Assembly: GCA_039812845.1 (NCBI GenBank)
Contig: JBDIBK010000099.1
Coordinates: 1-16,049 of the forward strand
From: JACTMJ01 sp039812845
GTDB taxonomy: Bacteria > Acidobacteriota > Terriglobia > Bryobacterales > Bryobacteraceae
DNA: 16,049 nucleotides
Direction of reading: 5' to 3'
A program made the translations under genes and the position numbers. This document shows, in pieces, positions 1-6,707 of this stretch (within the stretch, counting starts at the first letter, position 1; the number at the start of each line of letters is the position of its first letter). The notes under the pieces were generated by a model. That model worked only from the letters and a program-made list of their open reading frames with translations. It searched no databases and was not told where the DNA came from.

Positions 1-2
1 GT

Positions 3-79
<77 letters not shown>

Positions 80-84
80 GTTCG

Positions 85-114
85 ATTGTAGCGCAGCGCT
101 GGAGCGGGGGTCAA
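85..114 (-). promoter_or_regulatory. Sigma70-type promoter of the initiator tRNA
   Basis: On the minus strand a -35 box TTGACC (109-114, 5 of 6 to consensus) and a -10 box TACAAT (85-90, 5 of 6) are separated by 18 bp. The -10 box ends only 5 nt before the mature tRNA 5' end, so the precursor leader would be very short or absent. The spacer contains an 11-bp palindrome, AGCGC-A-GCGCT (90-100), of unknown meaning. Confidence 0.75.
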
Positions 115-202
115 AAAAAGAGTTGCATTGCGAGGAGGGCGAATGAAACCGGCCGCCCGTTCGCCCTCCGCTCCGGGGGATCCCAGCGGCAAGGCGGCAC
201 GA

Positions 203-1324
203 TCAGCGCCGTTCGTAAAGATACACGCAGTCTTCCAGGCGGCTTTCCGCGCCGTCGTTGACGGCGAACTTGGTCGACACGAAACTGCCGTCGCTCGCCC
301 AGCGCCGCCCATTCCACAGCGAGCCTCCCGCGAAGACGCCGTCTTTCCGAAGGGCGTAGAAATTGATATCGAACATCATCAGCCGCTTTTTGTCGTGGTT
401 GAAATTGCGGCTGATCCGCTTGAGGGCATCGAGGATCGCGTCTTTGGGAGACATTCCCTGGCGCATATTCTCCACCACGGTGTGCGCGCCGCAAATGCGG
501 ATGTTCTCTTCCCCGCGCCCGGTGGATCCCGCGCCTCCCACCTCCTGGTCAACGTACACACCCGCGCCGATGATTGGTGAATCGCCGACGCGGCCGGGGA
601 TCTTCCACGCAAGCCCGCTGGTAGTGGTGACGCCGGACATCTCTCCCTTCGCGTTCAGCGCGAGGCAATTGATCGTCCCTGTCGGCGGATGCAGCGCCTT
701 GTCGAGCGCCCAAGCCAGCGTCGCCGCATCGGCATGGGGAAAGCGCTTCTTGAGATCGCCAATTTGCTCCGGCTGCCAGTTCGGGGAATCCAGGCCTTCG
801 CGCCAGTTGTTGTGGCCGTTGCCATCGCGCAAGGATTGCTTCCAGACCATCCACGCGAGGCGCGATTTTTCCGTGAGCAACTCCTCTTCCGGGAAGCCGT
901 GCATGCGGGCAAAGCGAAGAGCGCCTTCGCCCACAAGCATCACGTGGTCCGTCTGCTCCATCACCATCTTGGCCACGCTGGAAGCATGCTTGATGTTGCG
1001 CAGCGCTCCCACGGCACCCGCTCTGCGAGTGGGACCATGCATCAGCGAAGCATCGAGTTCCACGATGCCATCCTCGTTGGGAAGCCCGCCATAGCCCACC
1101 GAACTGTCGTTTGGATCGTCTTCCACCATGTTCACGCCCGCAACCACGGCGTCGAGCGTGTCTCTGCCCGCCTTGAGCATCTGCATGGCTCGCGCAGACG
1201 CAATCAAACCATTCGCGCTGGAAATGACGATGTTCTTCGGGCGTGCTTCAGACTGGGCCAGAGCGGAAACCGGCAATGCGCCGCCGGCAACCGAGGAAAG
1301 CAGCCATTCTCTTCGTCGAATCAT
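203..1324 (-). CDS. Secreted glycosylasparaginase-like Ntn-hydrolase
   Basis: 373-aa member of the asparaginase-2 / glycosylasparaginase family, which self-cleaves to expose an N-terminal Thr nucleophile and hydrolyses the N4-(GlcNAc)-Asn bond or related asparagine/isoaspartyl amides. The ATG at 1324 was chosen over upstream in-frame codons because AAGGAAGG sits about 8 nt before it and a Tat-like signal begins there (RRREWLL, then a hydrophobic stretch, then ALA-Q near residue 23). The predicted nucleophile is T217 in TGTINC. Downstream, GRVGDSP (R245, D248) and STGRGE (T268-E272) match the family's substrate-binding residues. The residue before T217 is Gly, as in isoaspartyl peptidases, rather than the Asp of classical glycosylasparaginases, so the substrate is less certain than the fold. 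It stands alone, divergent from the winged-helix gene. Export implies a role in breaking down external glycopeptide or amide substrates. Confidence 0.88.
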   Translation of the reverse strand: MIRRREWLLSSVAGGALPVSALAQSEARPKNIVISSANGLIASARAMQMLKAGRDTLDAVVAGVNMVEDDPNDSSVGYGGLPNEDGIVELDASLMHGPTRRAGAVGALRNIKHASSVAKMVMEQTDHVMLVGEGALRFARMHGFPEEELLTEKSRLAWMVWKQSLRDGNGHNNWREGLDSPNWQPEQIGDLKKRFPHADAATLAWALDKALHPPTGTINCLALNAKGEMSGVTTTSGLAWKIPGRVGDSPIIGAGVYVDQEVGGAGSTGRGEENIRICGAHTVVENMRQGMSPKDAILDALKRISRNFNHDKKRLMMFDINFYALRKDGVFAGGSLWNGRRWASDGSFVSTKFAVNDGAESRLEDCVYLYERR

Positions 1325-1641
1325 GCAATGCCCTTCCTTTGCTCCCCAAATCGATGGCCGCCCGACGGGCAGCACCGAATCGGAATTTTCCCATCTTATG
1401 CCATTCCGATCACCGATAGGGCGCACGAGAGGCACGAGAGGCATGCGTGGATCCTCCGTCGAGGCTGCCTCAAAGCGAGCACGCCCAATCGACGCCTCGA
1501 AACATTAGAAGCCCTTAGAAATCGACCTCTGCGTCCTCATCCACGTCCCACAACGCCGCGGATCGTTTACAAAGGCTTTCCCGTTTCTTCGCGAGATCCC
1601 TGCCCTAGAACGGGAAAAGTGATGAAATTCTGTCACAACTC

Positions 1642-1670
1642 TTGAATGCTGCGGCACAAATTCGTAAACT
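1642..1670 (+). promoter_or_regulatory. Putative promoter of the winged-helix gene
   Basis: A -35-like TTGAAT (1642-1647) and a -10-like TAAACT (1665-1670) are separated by exactly 17 bp. This gives a start near 1677 and a leader of about 60 nt before the ATG at 1739. Both boxes are partial matches (4 of 6 each), so this is a prediction. Confidence 0.45.
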
Positions 1671-1680
1671 GAAGCTACAA

Positions 1681-1703
1681 AAGTACTAGGTCCACTGGTA
1701 CTT
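1681..1703. promoter_or_regulatory. Dyad / hairpin in the winged-helix leader
   Basis: AAGTACTAG (1681-1689) and CTGGTACTT (1695-1703) are inverted repeats around GTCCA. Eight of nine positions pair by Watson-Crick rules and the ninth is a G:T. The dyad begins about 4 nt after the predicted transcription start. It could be an operator (for example autoregulation by the DNA-binding protein encoded downstream) or an RNA hairpin in the leader. No U-tract follows, so it is not an ordinary terminator. Confidence 0.5.
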
Positions 1704-1738
1704 ATTGTGAAACCAAAAAAACAAGACGAGAAAAAACA

Positions 1739-2122
1739 ATGTTGGCTGGGTATTTAAATTCAACGTATTTGGCGCCTTACCAGGATAAGCACCTGACGAT
1801 TGACTACAACCGGGCGGAAGTTTTCCTTGATGGCATCGAGGTTTCGCTCACACGCAAAGAGTTCAATCTGCTGGCGCTCATGGTTCAGAACCAAGGGGAG
1901 ATCGTCCCACGCGACATCCTCCTTTTCCGCGTCTGGGGCTACGGCCGCGACGTGCGAACACGCACACTCGACGTACACATCCGCCGCCTTCGCAAGAAAC
2001 TCGCTCCCTTCGGAGACACCTACATCGAAACGGTCTTTAGCGTCGGTTACCGCTTCCAGGAATACCGCCTCCAAAAGCCTCTCAATACGCACTTCCAGAC
2101 GCCGGTCTATATGAGCATCTAG
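1739..2122 (+). CDS. Orphan OmpR/PhoB-type winged-helix DNA-binding protein
   Basis: 127-aa protein that is almost entirely one C-terminal effector domain of the OmpR/PhoB response-regulator family (Trans_reg_C). Visible family motifs are LTRKEFNLLALM (37-48), VWGY (65-68), the recognition-helix region RTRTLDVHIRRLRKKL (73-88) and the wing ETVFSVGYRF (97-106). There is no room for a phospho-acceptor receiver domain: only about 20 residues precede the winged helix. It therefore cannot be a standard two-component regulator by itself, and would be controlled by abundance, by a partner or not at all. The ATG at 1739 follows an A-rich leader with only a weak GAG as Shine-Dalgarno. It is likely a transcription factor, with unknown targets. 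The upstream dyad and downstream aroA are candidates by position only. Confidence 0.85.
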   Translation: MLAGYLNSTYLAPYQDKHLTIDYNRAEVFLDGIEVSLTRKEFNLLALMVQNQGEIVPRDILLFRVWGYGRDVRTRTLDVHIRRLRKKLAPFGDTYIETVFSVGYRFQEYRLQKPLNTHFQTPVYMSI

Positions 2123-2127
2123 ACGGC
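2101..2127 (+). terminator. Weak hairpin over the winged-helix stop codon
   Basis: GCCGGTCTA (2101-2109) pairs with TAGACGGC (2120-2127), giving 8 bp with one bulged G and a 10-nt loop, spanning the stop codon at 2120-2122. There is no U-tract, so it may be an mRNA 3'-end structure rather than a true intrinsic terminator. Confidence 0.3.
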
Positions 2128-2282
2128 AACCATGAACTCCAGTGCGGGGCGCGGACGCCAGCAGGCGGCTGCGCCCCGTGTGTCTTGCACGCCCAGAATC
2201 GGCATCCCCGCAATTCGCCTCTCACCAAACCGTGTCTCCCGGAGCGATCCACTCTCGGTCGGCTAAAATGGGAGGACCTTTC

Positions 2283-3563
2283 ATGATTCAGAAAATCTCT
2301 CCTCTCACGCCGTTCAACGCCGCCATCCGTCTGCCGGGCGACAAATCCATCTCTCACCGCTATGGCATGCTTACCGCCCTGGCCGAGGGAACGTCGCGAA
2401 TCGCCAACTATGCGAGCGGCGTCGATTGCCACAGCACCCTGGATGCGATGCGCTCCCTTGGGGCGAAGATCGCGGTGAATGGCACGGCAGTGACGGTGGA
2501 AGGAGTCGGCGCAAGCGGCCTTCAGGCTCCCGGCGCTCCCGTCGACGCCGGCAACTCGGGCACCACGATGCGTCTGCTCTCCGGGATTCTGGCGGGGCAG
2601 AACTTTGATTGCGAAATGTTCGGCGACGAATCTCTCAATCGGCGGCCCATGGAACGCATCATGAACCCGCTCCGCCTGATGGGCGCGAAGATCGAAGGCC
2701 GGGACGAACGGTTTCCGCCCCTGCGCATCTTCGGAAGGACGCTGAACGGCATCGAATACGCAACGCCGATGGCGAGCGCCCAGGTGAAGTCCTGCGTGCT
2801 GCTGGCGGGTCTGTTCGCCCAGGGGGAGACGACGGTAACGGAACGCGTCCAGACGCGCGACCACACGGAGCTGGCGCTCGAAGAGTTCGGAGCCGATATC
2901 GCGGTAAGGGGAACGCGCGTTACCGTTCGCGGCGGAGGCACGCTCACGGCGCGGGACCTGACGGTGCCGAGCGATCTCTCCTCCGCGGCGTTCTTCCTGG
3001 CAATCGCCCTGCTGATTCCAGAGAGTTCGTTGCAGATCCAGGGCGTGGGCCTCAACCCGAGCCGGACGGCGCTGCTCGACTTCCTCATCTCCCTCGGCGC
3101 GAACATTCGCATCGTGAATCTCTCGCGGACGAATGGGGAGATGGTGGGCGACCTTCAGGTGCGGCATGGCACGCTCAAAGGGGGCGTGATCGAAGGCGAT
3201 CTGCCCGCCCTGCTGATCGATGAGATTCCAATTCTTGCGGTGCTGGGCGCGGCGAGCCGCGACGGTCTTGTGGTGCGCAATGCGGGCGAGCTCCGGGTGA
3301 AAGAAACGGACCGGATCGCCGCGGTGGCGCACAACCTTCGGCTTCTGGGAGCGGAGGTGGAGGAGTTTCCCGACGGCTTCGCGGTGAAGCCCGTATCGCG
3401 GTTCCGGGCTGGCATCTTCCCTTCCTATGGGGACCATCGCATCGCGATGTCGTTCGCGGTGGCCGCCCTGGCGGCCGACGGAGAATCCTCGATTGAGGAA
3501 GCGGAAGCAGCCGCCATCTCCTTTCCAGAGTTCTATTCCACCGTCGACCAGTTGCGCGGCTGA
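2283..3563 (+). CDS. aroA: 3-phosphoshikimate 1-carboxyvinyltransferase (EPSP synthase)
   Basis: 426-aa enzyme, the usual length for EPSP synthase. It joins shikimate 3-phosphate and phosphoenolpyruvate in the sixth step of the shikimate pathway toward chorismate and aromatic amino acids, in the cytoplasm. Diagnostic motifs appear in order: LPGDKSISHR (17-26, substrate lysine K21), DAGNSGTTMRLL, SLNRRPM, SAQVKSCVLLAGL, TRDHTE, VPSDLSSAAFF, LLIDEIPILAV (catalytic Asp region), ELRVKETDRI and GDHRIAMSFA. PGDKSISHR and GNSGTT are more like the Bacillus-type (class II) enzymes than E. coli AroA. The start at 2283 is set by GGAGG at 2271-2275, 7 nt upstream. An in-frame extension back to 2142 lacks family sequence. 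The gene stands between the winged-helix regulator and the PQQ dehydrogenase, with no other aro genes adjacent. Confidence 0.97.
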   Translation: MIQKISPLTPFNAAIRLPGDKSISHRYGMLTALAEGTSRIANYASGVDCHSTLDAMRSLGAKIAVNGTAVTVEGVGASGLQAPGAPVDAGNSGTTMRLLSGILAGQNFDCEMFGDESLNRRPMERIMNPLRLMGAKIEGRDERFPPLRIFGRTLNGIEYATPMASAQVKSCVLLAGLFAQGETTVTERVQTRDHTELALEEFGADIAVRGTRVTVRGGGTLTARDLTVPSDLSSAAFFLAIALLIPESSLQIQGVGLNPSRTALLDFLISLGANIRIVNLSRTNGEMVGDLQVRHGTLKGGVIEGDLPALLIDEIPILAVLGAASRDGLVVRNAGELRVKETDRIAAVAHNLRLLGAEVEEFPDGFAVKPVSRFRAGIFPSYGDHRIAMSFAVAALAADGESSIEEAEAAAISFPEFYSTVDQLRG

Positions 3564-3641
3564 GCCGCCGTTGCTGGGGAGCCTCCCCGCCCTGACGCTT
3601 TCGCATAGAATGGGAGACGTTTTTCGCGAGACGTGCTGCCC

Positions 3642-5756
3642 ATGAACAAGACTTCCCTCTTTCTGGCATCGGCCGTGCCGTTGCTCCTGATGCTGAGCGG
3701 CTGCGCCCCCGGCGTCAAGAACGTGGATTGGCGGGTGTACGGGGGCAATGAAACCAATTCCCGGTATTCCGCGCTCGACCAGATCAATCGAGAGAACGTC
3801 AAGGATCTCGCGGTAGCGTGGACCTACGACACTGGCGATGCCTACAAGGATTCCGAGATGCAATGCAATCCCCTCATCGTGGATGGCATCCTGTACGGCG
3901 TCTCCCCAAAGTTGCGCGTCTTCGCACTCGACGCGGCAACGGGAAAAGAGATCTGGAGTTTTGATCACTACCAGGGGCAACCCGTGCTCGGCAAGAAGCG
4001 GAGCCGCGGCCTTCAGTATTGGGAAAGCGGCGACGACAAGCGCGTCTTTGTCGCGGTGGAGCAGTGGTTCTATGCGTTGAACGCCAGCATCGGCAAACCG
4101 GTGGAGAGTTTTGGCGTGAACGGCCGCATTGACCTGCGGGAGGGCTTGGGGCGCGACATCGACCTGGTCACGGTTTCCGTCTCCACGCCGGGGGTGATCT
4201 ACAAGGATCTGTTGATTCTCGGCAGCATCGTGAGCGAAGGGCTCCCGGCCGCACCGGGCGATATCCGTGCCTTTGACGTCCGCACGGGCAAACTCCGCTG
4301 GCAGTTTCACACGATCCCGCACCCCGGCGAGTTCGGCTACGATACCTGGCCGCCCGACGCCTGGAAGATGCTCGGCGGTGCCAATAGCTGGAGCGGGCTG
4401 ACGCTCGACGCGGAACGGGGCATCGTCTTCGCGCCCACGGGCTCCGCCGCCTCCGACTTCTACGGAGCGAACCGGGTGGGGGACAATCTGTTCGCGGACA
4501 CCCTGCTGGCCCTCGATGCGAATACCGGGCAGCGCAAGTGGCACTTCCAGTTCGTCAAGCACGACACCTGGGACCGCGATCTGCCTTCCGCGCCCACCCT
4601 CGTAACCGTGGAACGCGATGGAAAGAAGATCGCCGCCGTCGCGCAGGCGACGAAATCCGGCTACGTCTGGGTGTTTGACCGCGAAACCGGGGAAAGCCTG
4701 TTCCCCTTCGAAGAAGTGAACGTGCCGCCTTCCGATATCCCAGGGGAGGTTCTCTCAAAGACGCAGGTGCTGCCGCTGAAGCCGGAGCCTTTCGCCCGCC
4801 AGCGCTTCACTGAGGATATGGTGTCCAGCCGCACGCCCGAGGTCCATGCGGACGTGCTCGCGCGGTTCAAAGGCTATCGCAATGGGCCGCAGTTCACGCC
4901 CTCCAGTCTGCAGGGCACGATTCTCTTTCCAGGGTTCGACGGCGGCGCGGAGTGGGGCGGGCAAGCGTTTGACCCGGAGACGGGGCTCTACTACGTGAAT
5001 GCGAACGAGATGGCCTGGGTAGTAAAGCTCGTGGAACGGGAGCGGTCGCGCGGCCCGCAAACGGGAAAGAGCCTCTATTCCGCGAACTGCGCCAGTTGCC
5101 ACAAGGACGACCTGAGCGGAGTGCCGCCGGAGTTCCCCGCTTTGAAAGATCTGGCGAAACGCGCGGACCGCGCCGCCACGGAGCACGTGATCCGTGCCGG
5201 GCGCGGCAGAATGCCGGGTTTCGCGCACCTCGGCAGTCAGCGCATCGCCGCCATCACACGGTTCGTCATGACGGGAGAGAACATGACGCTGCCCGACAGC
5301 GCGGACCAATCTTCGCCCTACTTCCTCAAGTACACGCTCGACGGTTATATCCGCTTCGAGGATTCGGAGGGCTACCCCGCGATTGCGCCGCCCTGGGGCA
5401 CCTTGAATGCGATCAATCTGAACAGCGGCGAGTATGCGTGGAAGGTGCCGCTCGGAGAGATCCCCGCCCTCGCGGAAAAGGGGTTGAAGAATACGGGCAG
5501 TGAAAACTACGGCGGCCCGGTGGTAACCAAGGGCGGCGTCCTTTTTATCGCGGCCACCAACTATGACAAGAAGATCCGCGCCTTCGATAAGCTCACCGGG
5601 AAACTGCTCTGGGAGCACAGCCTTCCCGCGGCGGGTAATGCAACGCCGGCCACCTATATGGTGAACGGGAAACAGTACGTGGTAATTGCCGCTGGTGGCG
5701 GGAAGTGGGGCAATCCGTCGGGCGGCAGTTACGTGGCGTTTGCCTTGAAGGATTAG
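3642..5756 (+). CDS. Lipoprotein PQQ-dependent dehydrogenase with internal cytochrome c domain
   Basis: 704-aa quinohaemoprotein, like the membrane glucose dehydrogenase family in its propeller. It probably oxidises a sugar or alcohol in the periplasm with PQQ and passes electrons to its own haem. The ATG at 3642 starts a lipoprotein signal with lipobox LSGC (Cys21); a GTG 9 nt earlier is possible. Propeller repeats include LFALDAATGK-like motifs. The HDTWDRD segment (H307, D308, D311) aligns with the catalytic-Asp region of glucose dehydrogenase, and K338 in ATKSGYVWVFDRETG with its PQQ lysine. A c-type haem site CASCH (C483, C486, H487) with probable axial Met524 (GRMPGF) follows. After the cytochrome the propeller resumes (about 560-704, including GGPVVTKGGVLFIAA and VNGKQYVVIAAGGG), so the haem domain is inserted rather than C-terminal. 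No pqq biosynthesis genes are nearby and the substrate is not determinable. Confidence 0.9.
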   Translation: MNKTSLFLASAVPLLLMLSGCAPGVKNVDWRVYGGNETNSRYSALDQINRENVKDLAVAWTYDTGDAYKDSEMQCNPLIVDGILYGVSPKLRVFALDAATGKEIWSFDHYQGQPVLGKKRSRGLQYWESGDDKRVFVAVEQWFYALNASIGKPVESFGVNGRIDLREGLGRDIDLVTVSVSTPGVIYKDLLILGSIVSEGLPAAPGDIRAFDVRTGKLRWQFHTIPHPGEFGYDTWPPDAWKMLGGANSWSGLTLDAERGIVFAPTGSAASDFYGANRVGDNLFADTLLALDANTGQRKWHFQFVKHDTWDRDLPSAPTLVTVERDGKKIAAVAQATKSGYVWVFDRETGESLFPFEEVNVPPSDIPGEVLSKTQVLPLKPEPFARQRFTEDMVSSRTPEVHADVLARFKGYRNGPQFTPSSLQGTILFPGFDGGAEWGGQAFDPETGLYYVNANEMAWVVKLVERERSRGPQTGKSLYSANCASCHKDDLSGVPPEFPALKDLAKRADRAATEHVIRAGRGRMPGFAHLGSQRIAAITRFVMTGENMTLPDSADQSSPYFLKYTLDGYIRFEDSEGYPAIAPPWGTLNAINLNSGEYAWKVPLGEIPALAEKGLKNTGSENYGGPVVTKGGVLFIAATNYDKKIRAFDKLTGKLLWEHSLPAAGNATPATYMVNGKQYVVIAAGGGKWGNPSGGSYVAFALKD

Positions 5757-5792
5757 CCGCGGCGCAGCGCGAATGCCATGGAACGGCCGCGC

Positions 5793-6518
5793 TCAAACAA
5801 ACATGGGTTCGTAGTCTTCCTCTTCCGGGTCGGCGAACTGCTGGCGCTTGCGGCCCTCCACCAGATCGCGCACGGTGTAAAGCAGCTTCCGCTCCATCAC
5901 GAAATGGATGGGTTCGAGCAGAAGCCGGCACGCGAGTTCGTGCTGCAGCCCCGGGCCGTAGGTGGTCCGGTTGCGGACGATGAGCCGGGTGCCCTCGGGA
6001 CCTTCATCCGCGAGGACGAACGCCCAGGAGGAAGCAAACGTCGGATCCCGCCGAATGGCATCCGATTCCCTCGATTCCGGAAACGCATCGCGCCCGCCGA
6101 AATACACCAGCGCTTCGCCCGGCTCCAGAGTCTTGACGAACATGGGAGCGGCATTGGGATGAAGCCAGACGGGGTCGCCCACACGAATCGCCTGCAGTTC
6201 CGGCGTCAGTTCTTCGGCATTTCTCGTCTGACATCCCGCAAGGTTTTCGAGCCACGTGTAGCTATAAAAACCGCCGCGTCCTTGCCCCATCTGCACCAGC
6301 CACGGCCAGACCAACTGAGGCGTCGCGGCGATGCTGATGGCGTGCGTCGACTGCATCTTCGGGTGCGGAATCAACTCGTCGCCCGGCAGGCGCCTCTCGG
6401 CTTCGTCGCCACGCACACCCCATCGCAAATGCCACGGGCGCACCCAACGGGCGTATGCCAGCGCCGCAAGGGGAGCGCCGATCACTGTGCTCAAGATAAT
6501 CTTCTTGGAGACCCCCAC
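5793..6518 (-). CDS. Membrane-anchored SRPBCC-fold protein, function unknown
   Basis: 241-aa protein. An N-terminal hydrophobic segment (about 7-24) should anchor it in the membrane, or be a signal. It is followed by WGVRGDEAERRLPGDELIPHP and then a START/SRPBCC-like domain with the characteristic IAATPQLVWPWLVQMGQGRGGFYSY (62-87) and WLENLAGC. This family binds hydrophobic ligands in a helix-grip cavity, but I know of no assigned role for this subgroup. The C-terminal tail is strongly acidic (DPEEEDYEP). The start is GTG at 6516-6518, supported by GAGG 7 nt upstream. It lies 189 bp downstream of ada on the same strand, so co-transcription is possible but unproven. Its 3' end faces the PQQ dehydrogenase across 36 bp. 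Confidence 0.82.
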   Translation of the reverse strand: MGVSKKIILSTVIGAPLAALAYARWVRPWHLRWGVRGDEAERRLPGDELIPHPKMQSTHAISIAATPQLVWPWLVQMGQGRGGFYSYTWLENLAGCQTRNAEELTPELQAIRVGDPVWLHPNAAPMFVKTLEPGEALVYFGGRDAFPESRESDAIRRDPTFASSWAFVLADEGPEGTRLIVRNRTTYGPGLQHELACRLLLEPIHFVMERKLLYTVRDLVEGRKRQQFADPEEEDYEPMFV

Positions 6519-6707
6519 CGAATCACCTCACGCCCGGCCCCAAAAAATGCCATGCCGCGCAATGCCACCATCGTAGCCGAACTGAGGCATGCCGTGAAAG
6601 GGAACGCCAAATGCGGAACACTGCCAAGCGGCGCGCGGCCCTAGAGCGCGTGCCCAGCTATTTTCAGACGAAGCGCGGCGACGATCCGTCACCCTCCGGA
6701 ATGAATC

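Larger units (their letters stand above)
1325..1738. other. Divergent intergenic region, 414 bp
   Basis: No convincing gene is seen. It separates the leftward hydrolase from the rightward winged-helix gene. It holds the hydrolase ribosome-binding site near 1331-1338, a two-copy 9-bp tandem repeat (GCACGAGAG at 1423-1431 and 1432-1440), and a promoter plus dyad at 1642-1703. The last ~120 bp before 1739 are much more A/T-rich than the surroundings. A long rightward frame crossing here is antisense to the hydrolase and is not credible. Confidence 0.7.

Noticed and set aside
1423..1440. Two 9-bp tandem copies (GCACGAGAG)
   Set aside because: Real, but too short and too few to be a meaningful repeat element; probably chance slippage.
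1619..1638. GTGA...TCAC as a CRP-like site before the winged-helix gene
   Set aside because: The half-sites are 10 nt apart rather than 6, and only 4 bp match on each side.
689..1645. 318-codon open frame on the plus strand
   Set aside because: Antisense to the glycosylasparaginase-like gene, with His/Arg-rich shadow composition and no domain.
3576..3588. GGGGA-GCC-TCCCC hairpin after aroA as a terminator
   Set aside because: Only 5 bp with a 3-nt loop and no U-tract.
2082..4562. 826-codon open frame on the minus strand
   Set aside because: It lies antisense to aroA and the PQQ dehydrogenase, both firmly identified. Its product is Arg/His-rich without motifs. This is a common artefact of high GC3 DNA.
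4755..5618. 287-codon open frame on the minus strand
   Set aside because: Antisense to the PQQ dehydrogenase, including its haem motif region; no recognisable family.
5757..5792. Terminator between the PQQ dehydrogenase and SRPBCC genes
   Set aside because: CGCGGC and GCCGCG could pair, but across a long loop with no U-tract; too weak to call.
5778..6644. 288-codon open frame on the plus strand
   Set aside because: Antisense to the SRPBCC gene, which has a good ribosome-binding site and family motifs; this frame has neither.
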